NCBI RefSeq assembly: GCF_004346205.1
Contig: NZ_SMAM01000005.1
Span: 1 to 64,000 of the forward strand
Source of the DNA: Bibersteinia trehalosi
GTDB lineage: Bacteria; Pseudomonadota; Gammaproteobacteria; Enterobacterales; Pasteurellaceae
Direction: 5' to 3'
DNA: 64,000 nt
Made by a program: the position numbers and the translations under genes. Every line of letters starts with the position of its first letter. Position 1 is the first letter of the stretch. Positions 37,873 through 45,204 of this stretch are shown one piece after another. Under the pieces are notes generated by a model. It saw only the letters and a list, made by a program, of their open reading frames with translations, searched no databases and was not told the origin of the DNA.

Positions 37873-37893
37873 GGACGCCACGCTGGCGTCCGC
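37869..37893 (+). repeat. Short palindromic repeat at the ribD stop
   Basis: GTAGGGACGCCA, CGC, TGGCGTCCGC: arms GGACGCCA (37873-37880) and TGGCGTCC (37884-37891). Similar in style (GTAGGG start) to the large inverted repeat at 39912-39982. It supplies the ribD stop codon and may form a terminator-like or stabilising stem between ribD and ribE. Confidence 0.75.
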
Positions 37894-37912
37894 ATAAATA
37901 GCGGAGAATAAA

Positions 37913-38557
37913 ATGTTCACAGGCATTATTGAAGAAGTGGGCAAAATCGCCAAAATTCAAAAACAGGGCGAATTTGCTGTGCTAACCATTAACGGTTCAA
38001 AAGTATTAGAAGATGTGCAACTCGGCGATAGTATTGCGGTAAATGGCGTTTGTTTAACGGTAACCTCTTTTGGCAACGATTATTTTACTGCTGACGTGAT
38101 GTCGGAAACTTTAAACCGCACCTCACTGAGCGAAGTGCAAGTGGGCAGCTCAGTGAATTTAGAGCGTGCAATGGCGGCAAATGGGCGTTTTGGTGGGCAT
38201 ATTGTATCAGGGCATATTGATGGTACAGGTACTGTCGCAAGCATTACCCCTGCGGATAATGCGGTGTGGTATCGCATTCATACTAGCCCGAAAATTATGC
38301 GTTACATTATTGAAAAAGGCTCTATCACGATTGATGGTATTAGCCTAACGGTAGTGGACTGTGATGAACAAGGATTCCGTGTTTCTATCATTCCACATAC
38401 GATTGCTCACACAAATTTAGGCAGTAAAAAAGTCGGCTCAATCGTCAATTTAGAAAATGATGTGATTGGCAAATATGTGGAAAAATTGCTTACACCAACA
38501 AGCGATAGTCCAAAAAGCAACATCAGCGAAGAATTTTTAAGAAAGGCAGGATTTTAA
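37913..38557 (+). CDS. ribE: Riboflavin synthase alpha chain
   Basis: Converts two molecules of dimethyl-ribityllumazine into riboflavin. Two tandem lumazine-binding repeats are visible: MFTGIIEEVG at residue 1 with GVCLTV, and GHIDGTGTV then GISLTVV with IIPHT in the second. Length 214. Ribosome site GGAGA precedes the ATG. Second gene in the rib operon. Called ribB in A. pleuropneumoniae literature and ribC in E. coli. Confidence 0.97.
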   Translation: MFTGIIEEVGKIAKIQKQGEFAVLTINGSKVLEDVQLGDSIAVNGVCLTVTSFGNDYFTADVMSETLNRTSLSEVQVGSSVNLERAMAANGRFGGHIVSGHIDGTGTVASITPADNAVWYRIHTSPKIMRYIIEKGSITIDGISLTVVDCDEQGFRVSIIPHTIAHTNLGSKKVGSIVNLENDVIGKYVEKLLTPTSDSPKSNISEEFLRKAGF

Positions 38558-38570
38558 TTTCTAAATATTA

Positions 38571-38678
38571 TCTCCCCTCTCCCTCCGAAAATCCTACGGA
38601 TTTTCTCCACCCTCCCCCCAGTGGGGGGAAGGACAGATTTTCGCTTCGTTTAGAAGTGAAAATCAGGGAGAGGGGAAA
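38571..38678 (-). repeat. Palindromic repeat, copy 2 (MITE-like)
   Basis: About 108 bp with perfect 11-bp terminal inverted repeats, CCCCTCTCCCT and AGGGAGAGGGG. Inside are AAAATCC/GGATTTT, CCCCCCAGTGGGGGG and GATTTTC/GAAAATC hairpins. It is the inverted homologue of the element at 36649-36749; the reverse complement aligns over nearly the whole length. It separates ribE from ribBA. Confidence 0.8.
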
Positions 38679-38698
38679 ACAACAAAGAGAAACAACTT

Positions 38699-39904
38699 AT
38701 GTTCCAATTTTCAACCGTAGAACAAGCTATTGAAGCAATCCGTCAAGGCAAAATTATTTTAGTGACCGATGATGAAGATCGTGAAAACGAAGGCGATTTT
38801 ATCTGTGCAGGTGAATTTGCTACCCCAGAAAATATCAATTTTATGGCAACACACGGTAAAGGCTTAATCTGTATGCCGATTGCTCAAAGCATTGCCGATA
38901 AACTACATTTACACCCAATGGTGCCAAAAAACACCGACAATCACGAAACCGCTTTTACGGTGGCAATTGACCATATTGAAACAGGCACGGGTATTTCGGC
39001 GTTTGAACGTTCACTCACCGCATTAAAACTGTTAGATGAGAATGCCAAAGCCGATGATTTCCGCCGTCCGGGACATATGTTCCCATTGGTGGCAAAAGAA
39101 GGCGGTGTATTAGTGCGTAATGGTCATACCGAAGCCACCGTAGATTTAGCTCGTCTTGCAGGCTTAAAACCTGCTGGGCTTTGTTGCGAAATTATGGCAG
39201 AAGACGGCACAATGATGACGATGCCCGATCTGCAAAAATTTGCCACCAAACATGATATACCGTTTATCACCATTGCCCAATTACAAGAATATCGCCGTAA
39301 ACACGATAATCTGGTTAAACAAGTTTCTGTGGTGAAAATGCCAACTAAATATGGTGAATTTGTTGCGCATAGCTTTGAGGAAATTATTAGTGGTAAAGAC
39401 CACGTTGCACTGGTAAAAGGCGATATTGGCGATGGCGAAAATGTGTTATGCCGTATCCATTCTGAATGCTTAACTGGCGATGCTTTTGGTTCACAACGTT
39501 GCGATTGTGGACAACAATTTGCCGCAGCAATGAGTCAAATTGAACAAGAAGGACGAGGTGTACTCCTCTATCTTCGTCAAGAAGGACGTGGGATTGGCTT
39601 ACTCAACAAATTGCGTGCCTACGAACTGCAAGATCAGGGAATGGACACGGTGGAAGCCAACCGTGCGCTAGGCTTTAAAGATGACGAACGTGAATACCAC
39701 ATCGGTGCACAAATGTTTCGCAAATTAGGCGTAAAAAGTATCCGCTTGCTCACCAACAATCCTGCGAAAATTGAAGGATTACAAGAGGTGGGTTTAAATA
39801 TCGTGGCAAGAGAACCGATTATGGTTGAGCCAAATAAACACGATTTGGAATACCTAAAAGTCAAGCAAATCAAAATGAGACATATGTTTAACTTTGATAA
39901 ATAA
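38699..39904 (+). CDS. ribBA: Bifunctional DHBP synthase / GTP cyclohydrolase II
   Basis: Feeds both branches of riboflavin synthesis. Residues 1 to about 200 are the 3,4-dihydroxy-2-butanone 4-phosphate synthase domain ([11 protein letters not shown] at 24-34, [14 protein letters not shown] at 142-155). Residues about 205-400 are GTP cyclohydrolase II with zinc ligands C257, C268 and C270 ([12 protein letters not shown]) and the RQEGRGIGL motif. Length 401. E. coli has two separate genes; fusion is common in Pasteurellaceae and other groups (ribA of A. pleuropneumoniae). Ribosome site is weak after the inserted repeat. Confidence 0.97.
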   Translation: MFQFSTVEQAIEAIRQGKIILVTDDEDRENEGDFICAGEFATPENINFMATHGKGLICMPIAQSIADKLHLHPMVPKNTDNHETAFTVAIDHIETGTGISAFERSLTALKLLDENAKADDFRRPGHMFPLVAKEGGVLVRNGHTEATVDLARLAGLKPAGLCCEIMAEDGTMMTMPDLQKFATKHDIPFITIAQLQEYRRKHDNLVKQVSVVKMPTKYGEFVAHSFEEIISGKDHVALVKGDIGDGENVLCRIHSECLTGDAFGSQRCDCGQQFAAAMSQIEQEGRGVLLYLRQEGRGIGLLNKLRAYELQDQGMDTVEANRALGFKDDEREYHIGAQMFRKLGVKSIRLLTNNPAKIEGLQEVGLNIVAREPIMVEPNKHDLEYLKVKQIKMRHMFNFDK

Positions 39905-39911
39905 TTAAACC

Positions 39912-39982
39912 GTAGGGGCGGACCGATGTGTCCGCCCTGATATACCAACGATTTTTGGGCGGACACACCGGTCCGCCCCTAC
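39912..39982. repeat. Long inverted repeat between ribBA and ribH
   Basis: Arms of 26 bp at 39912-39937 and 39957-39982 pair with a single mismatch; they begin GTAGGGGCGGACCG and end GGTCCGCCCCTAC. The 19-nt loop is AT-rich. It would form a very stable RNA hairpin between ribBA and ribH without a T run, so it may stabilise or separate the mRNA. GC content is far above its surroundings, suggesting a mobile palindrome. Confidence 0.85.
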
Positions 39983-40010
39983 AATTTCTCAATCTCAGAA
40001 GGAAAAACAA

Positions 40011-40472
40011 ATGGCAACAATTCAAGGCAACTACGTTGCAACAGGCTTAAAATTCGGTATCGTGGCAACTAACTGGCACAAAATTTTTATTGACCAACTG
40101 TTACACGGTGCAAAAGACAAACTTATCCGTCACGGTGTGAACGAAAATGATATTGACACGGTATGGGTACCCGGTGCATTAGAAATTGCAATTGCAGCGA
40201 AAAAAATGGCGGAAAGCGGTAAATATGATGCCATTATCTGCTTAGGGGCAGTGGTGCGTGGCGCAACGTCTCACTACGACGTGGTGGTAAACGAATCTGC
40301 AAAAGGCATTGCGATGACCAGTCTTCAAACTGGTGTGCCAATTGCAAATGGCGTTTTAACCGTTGAAAACCTAGAACAAGCGATTGAACGCTCAGGTACC
40401 AAAGCAGGCAATAAAGGCGAAGAGTGTGCAATGGTTGCCATTGAGATGGTGAATTTGCTTAAACAACTTTAA
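40011..40472 (+). CDS. ribH: 6,7-dimethyl-8-ribityllumazine synthase
   Basis: Penultimate step of riboflavin synthesis; forms a hollow 60-subunit or smaller shell. Length 153. Motifs: VATNWHKIF near the start, [16 protein letters not shown] (about 50-65), [12 protein letters not shown] (about 79-90) with catalytic His, and [11 protein letters not shown]. Ribosome site AAGGAAA. Last gene of the rib operon, ended by a strong terminator. Confidence 0.97.
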   Translation: MATIQGNYVATGLKFGIVATNWHKIFIDQLLHGAKDKLIRHGVNENDIDTVWVPGALEIAIAAKKMAESGKYDAIICLGAVVRGATSHYDVVVNESAKGIAMTSLQTGVPIANGVLTVENLEQAIERSGTKAGNKGEECAMVAIEMVNLLKQL

Positions 40473-40478
40473 TCCCAC

Positions 40479-40510
40479 AAACCGAATTTGGTGCTCAAAT
40501 TCGGTTTTTT
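40479..40510 (+). terminator. rib operon terminator
   Basis: AAACCGAATTTG (40479-40490) and CAAATTCGGTTT (40495-40506) with a GTGCT-type loop, followed by T to 40510. Perfect 12-bp stem. Confidence 0.95.
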
Positions 40511-40515
40511 CTTGG

Positions 40516-41358
40516 CTAAAATAACGACTGCTGCCCCGATAATGTTTCAGGCTCTGGCTTAATTTGAAAACCTAACTCAGTAAGAAACGCTTTCAACATC
40601 GCAATATTGTAAAACGCATGGCTTTTCGTGGTATTTTCAAAATAGAGATAGAGCACATCAAATTCATTTCTGTGTGCGGCTAATAATGTCGCTAACGCCT
40701 GCAATTCTTTCTCGGAATAACGATAATCGTGTCGCTCGGCTGCACTCTGCCCTTTCCACCAATTGGGATTACGTCCATGCAATCTTAAATAGATACGACG
40801 TTGATTGGCGTAAAAATGAAAAGCAGGTAAACCGATATTTTGCGGATAATCCACATTGCACCAAATCAAGTTTTCACTTTTCGCAAAGGTGTCAAACACG
40901 GGGGGAATATGCCAACTTGAATGACGAAACTCAATCGCAAGCGGTTGATTTTCAAACCAATTTTGCAAATCGGCAAGATAACGGCGGTTGGCAAGTGTGC
41001 GTTCAAATTGACTCGGAAATTGCAAAAACAGATTAGCAAGGCAATTTGCTTCAATTAAAGGCTGTAACGCATTTAAAAACGCTTTCGCATTTTCACGGGT
41101 AGCAACCCGATTATGGCTAAAATCTTGATGTAATTTCACTGAGAATTGTAGTGGCTCGGCAAGTTTTGCCAGCATACCTGCAAAAGCTTTTGCACCAAGT
41201 GGTGCGTGGAAAGTGCTATTGATTTCTAACGTGTCGTAATGCTGGCTATAAACAGTTAAAAAATCCTCTTTTTTTGTCCCAAACGGATAAAGTGTCCCGA
41301 TCAAATCCGTATCGGCATAACCGCCTGTACCAAGATAAATACGTGGAAAAGTCATCAT
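40516..41358 (-). CDS. DUF72 family protein (YecE-like)
   Basis: A 280-residue TIM-barrel-like protein of the DUF72 (YecE) family of unknown function. IYLGTGGYAD near the start, INSTFHAPLG, FSVKLHQDFSHN, LAIEFRHSSWH and VLYLYFENTTKSHAFYNI are typical family blocks. Two consecutive ATG codons at 41358 and 41355 follow GAGAGAGA; either may be used. Single gene converging on ribH. Confidence 0.85.
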   Translation of the reverse strand: MMTFPRIYLGTGGYADTDLIGTLYPFGTKKEDFLTVYSQHYDTLEINSTFHAPLGAKAFAGMLAKLAEPLQFSVKLHQDFSHNRVATRENAKAFLNALQPLIEANCLANLFLQFPSQFERTLANRRYLADLQNWFENQPLAIEFRHSSWHIPPVFDTFAKSENLIWCNVDYPQNIGLPAFHFYANQRRIYLRLHGRNPNWWKGQSAAERHDYRYSEKELQALATLLAAHRNEFDVLYLYFENTTKSHAFYNIAMLKAFLTELGFQIKPEPETLSGQQSLF

Positions 41359-41456
41359 TCTCTCTCAAATTTTTTGCAAATTTTAATTGTTTTGTACCCG
41401 CTTGCAAACTTAAAGAAAAAGCGTACTATTCCACTTTTTAGCTCGGAAATAAATCT

Positions 41457-42332
41457 ATGTGGATTTGGTTCACACTACTTGCAGCAACCGCTCAGGCGGG
41501 GCGAAATGCATTTCAAAAACAATTAAGTATCAATGTGCCTGTTTTAGGAGTAACACTCGCGCGCTTTTTCTATGCTGTGCCACTTGCTAGCCTCTATCTC
41601 TATTTTCTCTACCAGCGTGATCTATCGCTCGAAATACCTCATTTTTCCCTGTTGTTTTATATTTATATTATCGGGGCTGCTGTCGCACAAATTCTGGCGA
41701 CATCGTTAATGGTTAAACTATTTAGTTTAAAAAACTATGCCATCGGTGTCGGGCTTGCAAAAAGCGAAGCCGTGATTGCGGCGATTCTTGGTGTACTATT
41801 CTTTGGTGTGGAAATCTCTATACTCGGTTGGCTTGGCGTGGCCATAGGGGGTATTGCGATTTTCTTAATGACAGGCAGTGGTAATCTCCGCCAACTTTCT
41901 TGGGAAACACTCTATTTAGGCGTGGCAAGTGGTTTATGTTTTGCACTTACGTCTTTATGGGTACGAGAGGCCAGCCTACAACTTCAAAGCCATTATCTCC
42001 TTGCAGCCGCTTGGGTACTCTTTGCGGTAATTACACTAGAAGCTGTCGGCCTAACACTGTATCTAGCAATCCGCCAACCACAAACGTTGCGCCAATTTTT
42101 CCGCTATCCTAAACTTGGCATGCTCACAAGCCTATTCTCTTTCCTTGGCTCATTCGGCTGGTTTAATGCCATGAGTTTAAACCACGTTGCTTTTGTAAAA
42201 ACGCTCGAGCAAGTTGAAATATTTTTCATTCTTGCTATCTCGTATTTTATCTTTAAAGAGCGATTAAAAATTCAAGATTTTGCTGGGCTGATTTTGGTGG
42301 TTCTTGCCGCGATTCTGGTGGTACTACACTAG
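41457..42332 (+). CDS. DMT superfamily (EamA) transporter
   Basis: A 291-residue protein with about ten membrane helices in two EamA-like repeats (GAAVAQILATSLMVKL and FVKTLEQVEIFFILAISYFIFKERL). Family members export metabolites or amino acids; the substrate here is unknown. Divergent from the yecE-like gene and followed by a 235-bp spacer that carries the promoter of the sulfide module. Confidence 0.85.
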   Translation: MWIWFTLLAATAQAGRNAFQKQLSINVPVLGVTLARFFYAVPLASLYLYFLYQRDLSLEIPHFSLLFYIYIIGAAVAQILATSLMVKLFSLKNYAIGVGLAKSEAVIAAILGVLFFGVEISILGWLGVAIGGIAIFLMTGSGNLRQLSWETLYLGVASGLCFALTSLWVREASLQLQSHYLLAAAWVLFAVITLEAVGLTLYLAIRQPQTLRQFFRYPKLGMLTSLFSFLGSFGWFNAMSLNHVAFVKTLEQVEIFFILAISYFIFKERLKIQDFAGLILVVLAAILVVLH

Positions 42333-42498
42333 CTCATTATCAATTAAATCACATAGCACTAGCTAAAATACCTGCTTGTTTTTTCAACAAATCTTAGCAC
42401 TTAAATCATCATCTCAATTCATCAAGAGGGCTGATTATTTTCAGCTCTTTATTTTTTACACTAATGAAACATTTTTCACAAAATCATAAAAATTTATA

Positions 42499-42553
42499 TT
42501 GACATTATCACTTCATAATATAAAAATAATTAAACATTAATATTTTAAAATAT
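42499..42553 (+). promoter_or_regulatory. Promoter and candidate operator of the sulfide module
   Basis: A perfect TTGACA lies at 42499-42504, with an A-rich -10 region near 42521-42527. Just downstream, at 42540-42553, is a perfect 14-bp palindrome, ATATTTTAAAATAT, next to the ribosome site of the first gene. AT-rich palindromes at the start point are typical operators for BigR/SqrR-like ArsR repressors, and such a gene ends this module. The operator role is inference. Confidence 0.5.
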
Positions 42554-42567
42554 AAAAGGAGACAACT

Positions 42568-42762
42568 ATGATAAACAAAAATGTAGGTAGCGTAGATAGC
42601 GCTGTCCGAATCACACTCGGAGCAATATTAATTTTACTCAGCTTTACAGACACGGTTGGCTGGTGGGGTTGGCTGGGCGTTATTCCACTCGCAACAGGCA
42701 TTTTTTCTCGTTGTGCCTTATACAGCCTGCTTGGCATTAATACCTGTTCAACCAAAAAATAA
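42568..42762 (+). CDS. DUF2892 (YgaP-type) membrane protein
   Basis: A 64-residue protein with two membrane helices, separated by a short WWGWLG turn, matching the DUF2892 domain that forms the membrane part of YgaP rhodanese. The start NKNVGSVDSAVRITLGA and the ending YSLLGINTCST are typical. One of its two Cys residues is near the end. AAGGAG precedes the ATG. First gene of the sulfide module; nine bases before the SQR gene. Exact role unknown, possibly as a membrane anchor or sulfur-handling partner. Confidence 0.85.
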   Translation: MINKNVGSVDSAVRITLGAILILLSFTDTVGWWGWLGVIPLATGIFSRCALYSLLGINTCSTKK

Positions 42763-42771
42763 GGATGCACC

Positions 42772-44136
42772 ATGAATAGCTATGTTGCCCACCGCTCTGT
42801 TAATAAAAATCGTCGGTTATTGCTACAAAGCGGTTTATGTACCATCAGCGCAGGTGGCTTAACTTCTGTCAGTAGTTTATTGCTGCCCCCTAATGCCTTA
42901 GCAGCATTGCCCAAGATCTCGATTCCCGCCAAAATTGTGATTGCGGGTGCAGGGGCAGCAGGTTTAAGCATCGCTTCCCACCTTGCCGCTCGGCTAGATG
43001 AAAAAGCAGAAATTATCATTATTGACTCTCGCATTCAGCATTATTATCAACCAGGTTTCACTTTAGTTGCTGCTGGGTTAAAGCCTGCAGAATACACTAT
43101 CAGCCAAACAGCTAATTATCTGCCTCCAAATGTGAAATGGGTTCAAGCGCATGTCGCCGAATTTGATCCAGATAGCAATACTGTTACCACCAATAAAGGC
43201 GAAAAAATATCGTATGACTACCTGTTTGTAGCTACGGGCTTAAAACTCGATTATGCCGCAATTGCTGGTATGGATGAGAACCTTATTGGGAAAAATGGCT
43301 TGGGTAGTATTTACCATAGCCCAGAAGGTGCATTTAAAACCTGGCAAATGCTTGATCAATTTGCTCAGACTGGTGGGATTGCTATATTTCAGCGCCCCAA
43401 TACAGAAATGAAGTGTGCAGGAGCGCCCCTCAAATACACCCTTATCACACGCGATGTACTACGGCGCCGTGGCACACTCAATAAATCAAAAATAATTTAC
43501 AACTCGAATAACAAAGCGTTGTTTAGTGTGCCAATCGTTTCAGAAAAAGTACGAATGCTCTTTAAACAGCGGGGAATAGACACCCACTATGATCGCCAAT
43601 TAGTTGCCATTGATCCACATAACCGCGTAGCTACTTTTGCTGATAAAGCACAAGGCAGAGTGGATTATCATTATGACTTTATCAATGTTATTCCCCCAAT
43701 GACCGCACCGGATGCAGTAAAAAATTCAGCACTTTCTTGGCGGCAAGGGATTTGGCAAGATGAAGGCTGGGTTGAAGTTGATAAATCAACGCTCAGACAT
43801 GTTCGCTATCGCAATGTCTTTGCCATAGGTGATATTGCCGGCGTTCCAAAAGGGAAAACTGCCGCCAGCGTGAAATGGCAAGTGCCTGTTGCAGTGGAGC
43901 ATTTGCTGGCAGATTTACAAGGTAAGCAGAGTGATGCTCGCTATTGGGGCTATACTTCTTGCCCACTCATTACGCAAATTGGTAAAGCCATGTTAGTCGA
44001 GTTTGATTATGAAAATAACCTCTATCATTCTTTCCCTGGTGTTATCGCGCCATTGGAAGAGCAATGGGCAAGCTGGCTGATAGAAACTATCGGTTTAAAA
44101 TCAACCTATTTAACGATGTTACGCGGGCTGGCTTAA
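42772..44136 (+). CDS. Sulfide:quinone oxidoreductase-like flavoprotein with Tat leader
   Basis: A 454-residue FAD protein expected to oxidise sulfide to sulfane sulfur and reduce quinone. A twin-arginine leader (R14-R15 in NKNRRLLLQ, hydrophobic to about 45) precedes the dinucleotide-binding motif VIAGAGAAGLS (56-66). The redox cysteines expected of the SQR/SQOR branch are visible: C215 in MKCAGAPLK and C397 in YTSCPL. The second FAD motif AIGDIAGVPKGKTA is at about 351-364. The leader suggests Tat export or membrane targeting on the periplasmic side, which is not standard for this branch. The substrate is inferred from motifs and neighbours. Confidence 0.85.
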   Translation: MNSYVAHRSVNKNRRLLLQSGLCTISAGGLTSVSSLLLPPNALAALPKISIPAKIVIAGAGAAGLSIASHLAARLDEKAEIIIIDSRIQHYYQPGFTLVAAGLKPAEYTISQTANYLPPNVKWVQAHVAEFDPDSNTVTTNKGEKISYDYLFVATGLKLDYAAIAGMDENLIGKNGLGSIYHSPEGAFKTWQMLDQFAQTGGIAIFQRPNTEMKCAGAPLKYTLITRDVLRRRGTLNKSKIIYNSNNKALFSVPIVSEKVRMLFKQRGIDTHYDRQLVAIDPHNRVATFADKAQGRVDYHYDFINVIPPMTAPDAVKNSALSWRQGIWQDEGWVEVDKSTLRHVRYRNVFAIGDIAGVPKGKTAASVKWQVPVAVEHLLADLQGKQSDARYWGYTSCPLITQIGKAMLVEFDYENNLYHSFPGVIAPLEEQWASWLIETIGLKSTYLTMLRGLA

Positions 44137-44156
44137 CTTAATTAAGAGGAAATTAT

Positions 44157-44513
44157 ATGAATCAATTAGAATTTTCAATGCTTTGGGCGATCATGCAAGA
44201 ATTATTTGGTGCTTTTTTCTACCCTGTTTTGTTATTACTGGCTTTGCTAGCGGTCACGTTTAGTACATTAATTGCCAAAGAGCGCCAACTTATGATTAAA
44301 CGTTATACGTGGGCAAAAAGAGCAGGTATTGTAGGCGGGATTCTCACCTTAATTATGCTCTTCCTAGGCTCACAATCCGATCTAAATGATCTAAGTTCGC
44401 CAATTGATCTTTTTATTCTTATGTTCAGCTATTTTGCTGGTTTTATCGCAAGTACACTACTCGTTTATACATTATTAGGCTGGTCTTCTAGCTGTAAAAG
44501 TTGTCAAAAATAA
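44157..44513 (+). CDS. Small membrane protein ending in CxxC
   Basis: A 118-residue protein with three or four membrane helices (about 18-38, 55-68, 82-105). It ends GWSSSCKSCQK, a CxxC pair at the C-terminus. I do not firmly recognise the family. Located 20 bases after the SQR-like gene with ribosome site AGAGGAAAT, and 35 bases before the rhodanese gene. The terminal cysteine pair could carry persulfide or bind metal; this is a guess from context. Confidence 0.7.
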   Translation: MNQLEFSMLWAIMQELFGAFFYPVLLLLALLAVTFSTLIAKERQLMIKRYTWAKRAGIVGGILTLIMLFLGSQSDLNDLSSPIDLFILMFSYFAGFIASTLLVYTLLGWSSSCKSCQK

Positions 44514-44548
44514 TAGCAGGTGGGCATTCGCCCACCTATGGAGATTAA

Positions 44549-45067
44549 ATGTCGATTAACCTTATCCCACCAAATATTGCACAACAAAAGCTCGCCAGTG
44601 GGGCAATCTTGATTGATATTCGCGAACATGCTGAATTTCAACGAGAGCATATTAATGGCGCGATTTGTCTGCCTTCTGATCAACTACAGCAAGATTTGCC
44701 AGAAAGAATATCAAACCACTGTCTGATTTTTTATTGCAAATCAGGCGGGCGTACTCAAAGCCTCTGCCATCAGTTAGCACGACTAAATGTAGATAACAAA
44801 TGCAATATTTATATCTTAGAAGGAGGGCTAATTGGCTGGAAAAATGCGGGCTTGTCAGTTATTCGCAATCGCAACGTCTTACCAATAACACGGCAAGTAC
44901 AAATTGCAGCAGGATCACTCATATTACTCAGTATGTTGTTAGGTGCTGCTATTAGCCCATTTTTTTATCTACTTGCCAGCTTTGTTGGCGCGGGATTAGT
45001 TTTTGCTGGGCTTTCAGGTTTTTGTGGAATGGCCATACTGCTAGACAAAATGCCATGGAATCAATAA
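44549..45067 (+). CDS. Rhodanese-DUF2892 fusion (YgaP-like)
   Basis: A 172-residue membrane-anchored sulfurtransferase. The N-terminal rhodanese domain (1-105) has the active cysteine C63 in FYCKSGGRTQS, the same number as in E. coli YgaP; the C-terminal DUF2892 region (about 110-172) has two helices. It would accept sulfane sulfur, for example from the SQR reaction, and pass it to cyanide, sulfite or thiols. It is followed by a long inverted repeat before the transporter gene. Confidence 0.9.
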   Translation: MSINLIPPNIAQQKLASGAILIDIREHAEFQREHINGAICLPSDQLQQDLPERISNHCLIFYCKSGGRTQSLCHQLARLNVDNKCNIYILEGGLIGWKNAGLSVIRNRNVLPITRQVQIAAGSLILLSMLLGAAISPFFYLLASFVGAGLVFAGLSGFCGMAILLDKMPWNQ

Positions 45068-45071
45068 ATTC

Positions 45072-45173
45072 GCCTGAATTTATGCTTGGGAACTGCTCTT
45101 GAAAGAAAATGCCCTCCCCACACAAACTCATATTTTCTTTCGCTTAGGGCAGTTCCCAAGCATAAATTTAGGC
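45072..45173. repeat. Long imperfect inverted repeat within the sulfide module
   Basis: Arms of about 40 bp (45072-45111 and about 45133-45173) match almost fully: the outer AATTTATGCTTGGGAACTGC block is perfect, the inner GAAAGAAAAT block has a few changes. The loop is about 20 nt. No T run follows. It could form a large mRNA hairpin that sets the ratio of the genes before and after it, or be a mobile palindrome. Confidence 0.8.
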
Positions 45174-45204
45174 ATTAGAAATGCTATAAATAAAGGGAAA
45201 AAAT

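Noticed and set aside
40674..41036. 120-residue plus-strand frame in the yecE-like gene
   Set aside because: It lies wholly opposite a well-recognised DUF72 gene and shows no family motif or ribosome site.
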